Below, in pieces: positions 24,978 through 26,603 of a stretch of DNA of 26,603 nt. Source of the stretch: JADKIH01 sp964486655. Its GTDB lineage: Bacteria; Bacteroidota; Bacteroidia; AKYH767-A; 2013-40CM-41-45. Positions within the stretch are counted from its first letter, which is position 1. Each line of letters opens with the position of its first letter. The notes under the pieces are model-generated. The model had not been told where the DNA came from. It searched no databases and saw only the letters and a list, made by a program, of their open reading frames with translations. The stretch lies in assembly GCA_964486655.1 (NCBI GenBank), contig CAZAON010000098.1, positions 1 through 26,603 of the forward strand, written 5' to 3'. The position numbers were made by a program, and so were the translations under genes.

Positions 24978-26014
24978 TGTTTCGATTCGCACATCCTGAA
25001 TATCTGTATGCGCTTGCCGTTCTTCCGGTGATTGCACTCCTGTTTCTTCTGATGCAGGCCTGGAAAAAAAGGGCCCGTAAGCGAATGGGAGATGTTCAGC
25101 TTATTGATCAGTTGTCTGAAGATCGTTCGCGCAGTAAACCGGTTTTAAAAATCATACTTACGATAACAGGTTTCGCATTCATTATTGTCGCACTGGCAAA
25201 TCCGCAAATCGGAACCCGCCTTGAAGAAGTCAAACGTGAAGGAGTCGATATCATCATCGCTCTCGATGTTTCGAACAGTATGAAAGCCGAGGACATTAAG
25301 CCAAGCAGGCTTGAAAGGTCGAAACAGGCAATAAGCAGGTTAATTGATAAGCTGGAGAATGACCGTATCGGAATGATTGTGTTTGCGGGACAGGCCTACG
25401 TCCAGCTTCCCATTACGTCTGACTTTGCAGCAGCAAAATTATTTCTGTCATCCATCGAAACAGATATTGTACCGACACAGGGAACATGCATCGGTTGTGC
25501 AATTGACCTGGCCGGCGAATCTTTTGTGGGAAATGACAATAAACATAAAGCTCTTGTGATTATTACCGATGGTGAAAATCATGAGGAAGATGCTGTTGAA
25601 GCGGCGAAGAAGGCCAATGAAAAAGGCATTGTCATTCATACAATTGGTATGGGATCGCCAGATGGTGCTCCGATTCCGGTTTATCGCAACGGGTACCAGG
25701 ATTTTCTTAAAGATAAAGAAGGAAATACAGTTATTACTAAATTAGAGCCGCTGACCCTGCAGAGAATATCCGCTGAGGGTAAAGGAGTGTTCATCCAGGC
25801 AACAAACAGCGATGACGGACTTAGTTCAATATTAAGTCAGATCAACAAAATGGAGAAAAAATCGTTTGGTACTAAACAGTTCACGGGTTATGAAGACAGG
25901 TTTCAGTATTTTCTGGCCGCCGGACTACTATTATTACTACTCGAATATTCGCTTACAGAAAAAAGAAGCCGTTTCATTCAGAAGTTGAATCTCTTTAATG
26001 AAAAGAAAAAATAA
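24977..26014 (+). CDS. batB: BatB, VWA-domain membrane protein
   Basis: 345 residues, paralogue of BatA with the same plan: helices about 9-26 and 57-74, VWA domain, C-terminal helix about 310-327 and a basic tail. Metal site D97-x-S99-x-S101 in LDVSNSM, T170 in QGTCIG, D near 200 in ITDGEN. Unusual: the residues after T170 are C171-I-G-C174, a CxxC pair where BatA here has A-I-G-E. The start ATG shares one base with the BatA stop (TGATG), implying translational coupling. Expected to pair with BatA and BatC in the envelope. Confidence 0.93.
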   Translation: MFRFAHPEYLYALAVLPVIALLFLLMQAWKKRARKRMGDVQLIDQLSEDRSRSKPVLKIILTITGFAFIIVALANPQIGTRLEEVKREGVDIIIALDVSNSMKAEDIKPSRLERSKQAISRLIDKLENDRIGMIVFAGQAYVQLPITSDFAAAKLFLSSIETDIVPTQGTCIGCAIDLAGESFVGNDNKHKALVIITDGENHEEDAVEAAKKANEKGIVIHTIGMGSPDGAPIPVYRNGYQDFLKDKEGNTVITKLEPLTLQRISAEGKGVFIQATNSDDGLSSILSQINKMEKKSFGTKQFTGYEDRFQYFLAAGLLLLLLEYSLTEKRSRFIQKLNLFNEKKK

Positions 26015-26015
26015 G

Positions 26016-26603
26016 ATGGAACTCAGAATTAGAAAATATCTGTTTTTTGTTTTGCTTATTATGAGCCAAATGGTGTTTGGACAAACTTCAAAAAAGCTTA
26101 TACATGACGGAAACAAATTGTATGAGCAAAAAAAGTATAAGGAAGCGGAAGCAAATTACCGAAAGTCACTTGAAACGAAGGAAAATACTTTCATCGGAAA
26201 TTATAACCTCGGAAATACCTTATACCAGGAAGGTAAAGTAGAAGAAGCAAAAGAACAGTTTCAGACAGCGGCCGCTAATAAATCGGCCAGCAAAGAACAA
26301 CTTGCCAAAACATATCACAATCTTGGAAATACTTATTTAAAGAACCAAAAATATGACGAAAGTATCCAATCATATAAGCAGGCTTTAAAACTGAATCCGA
26401 AAGACAATGATACCAGGTATAACCTGGCTTATGCCCAGTCAAAGTTGCAGCAACAACAACAGCAACAGCAACAGAATAAAAACGACAAGAACCAGGAGAA
26501 TAAAGATAAGAAAGATCAAAAACAGGATCAGCAACAGCAGCAGCAGCAGGAGCAGAAACAAGACGAACAAAAACAAGCTGAACAAAAGCAGGCACAGAAG
26601 AAA
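26016..26603 (+). CDS. batC: BatC, TPR protein, 3' part missing
   Basis: 196 residues visible, frame open to the window edge. Starts ATG one base after the BatB stop. Signal peptide about 1-22 ending in VFG before Q23. Three tetratricopeptide repeats follow: DGNKLYEQKKYKEAEANYRK, NLGNTLYQEGKVEEAKEQF and NLGNTYLKNQKYDESIQSYK, each with the G, Y and A/S positions expected. After LNPKDNDTRYNLAYAQ a glutamine-, lysine- and glutamate-rich low-complexity tail begins, as is common in BatC. TPRs suggest it holds the complex together. The remaining C-terminus, and any batD or batE, are outside the window. Confidence 0.9.
   Translation, partial: MELRIRKYLFFVLLIMSQMVFGQTSKKLIHDGNKLYEQKKYKEAEANYRKSLETKENTFIGNYNLGNTLYQEGKVEEAKEQFQTAAANKSASKEQLAKTYHNLGNTYLKNQKYDESIQSYKQALKLNPKDNDTRYNLAYAQSKLQQQQQQQQQNKNDKNQENKDKKDQKQDQQQQQQQEQKQDEQKQAEQKQAQKK
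26448..26549 (+). repeat. CAG/CAA glutamine tracts in batC
   Basis: Two glutamine runs, nine codons at 26448-26474 and seven codons at 26529-26549, mixed CAG and CAA, separated by a Lys/Asp/Asn-rich spacer. The mixed codons are less prone to slippage than a pure tract, but five CAG in a row (26535-26549) could still vary in length between strains. In-frame changes would only alter linker length. Confidence 0.8.

Noticed and set aside
21122..26603. MoxR, DUF58 and VWA genes as a possible new defence system
   Set aside because: Gene content and order match the known Bat operon of Bacteroidota; no nuclease, protease or other effector is present.

Overview
The window looks like a chromosomal segment of a Bacteroidota bacterium. 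The support is: two proteins ending in type IX secretion (T9SS) sorting domains (C-terminal halves of 9621-10568 and 13350-16601), a complete-looking MoxR-DUF58-BatA-BatB-BatC operon, almost no Shine-Dalgarno sequences, several TAnnTTTG boxes just upstream of start codons, and moderately AT-rich DNA. I cannot resolve the order or genus. No rRNA, tRNA, CRISPR array, insertion sequence, phage gene or recognisable defence system is visible.

Left part, minus strand (1-5697): a fatty-acid beta-oxidation unit transcribed right to left. The order is long-chain acyl-CoA synthetase, a 3-hydroxyacyl-CoA dehydrogenase/enoyl-CoA hydratase fusion of the FadN domain order, a secreted MORN-repeat protein, and an acetyl-CoA acyltransferase cut by the window edge. 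Gaps are 18, 13 and 79 bases. Upstream of the synthetase lies a 294-base divergent region with two inverted repeats that could be operator sites.

Middle, plus strand (5992-13353): a lipoprotein of unknown role, an FMN-dependent nitronate monooxygenase-like enzyme, a DUF6056-type polytopic membrane protein, a small T9SS-exported protein, a PlsC acyltransferase, and a UbiD-family decarboxylase. The UbiD reading frame carries an in-frame TAA at what would be codon 23, so it is either a recent pseudogene, a sequencing error, or starts late. It converges on, and overlaps by four bases, a 1083-residue T9SS-exported protein on the minus strand with GEVED, PKD-like and five 88-89-residue tandem repeats.

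Right part, plus strand (16694-26603): a peptide-type ABC importer made of one substrate-binding lipoprotein and two permeases but no ATPase gene. The second permease carries an extra segment of about 75 residues. It is followed by the Bat operon: MoxR AAA ATPase, DUF58 protein, a membrane protein with a large exported domain, BatA, BatB and the start of BatC, with very tight or overlapping junctions. BatB has a CxxC pair directly after its metal-site threonine.

I did not find a clear new multi-gene system. The points I rate most worth a second look are the UbiD nonsense codon, the permease insertion together with the missing ATPase, the MORN protein inside the beta-oxidation unit, and the BatB CxxC.
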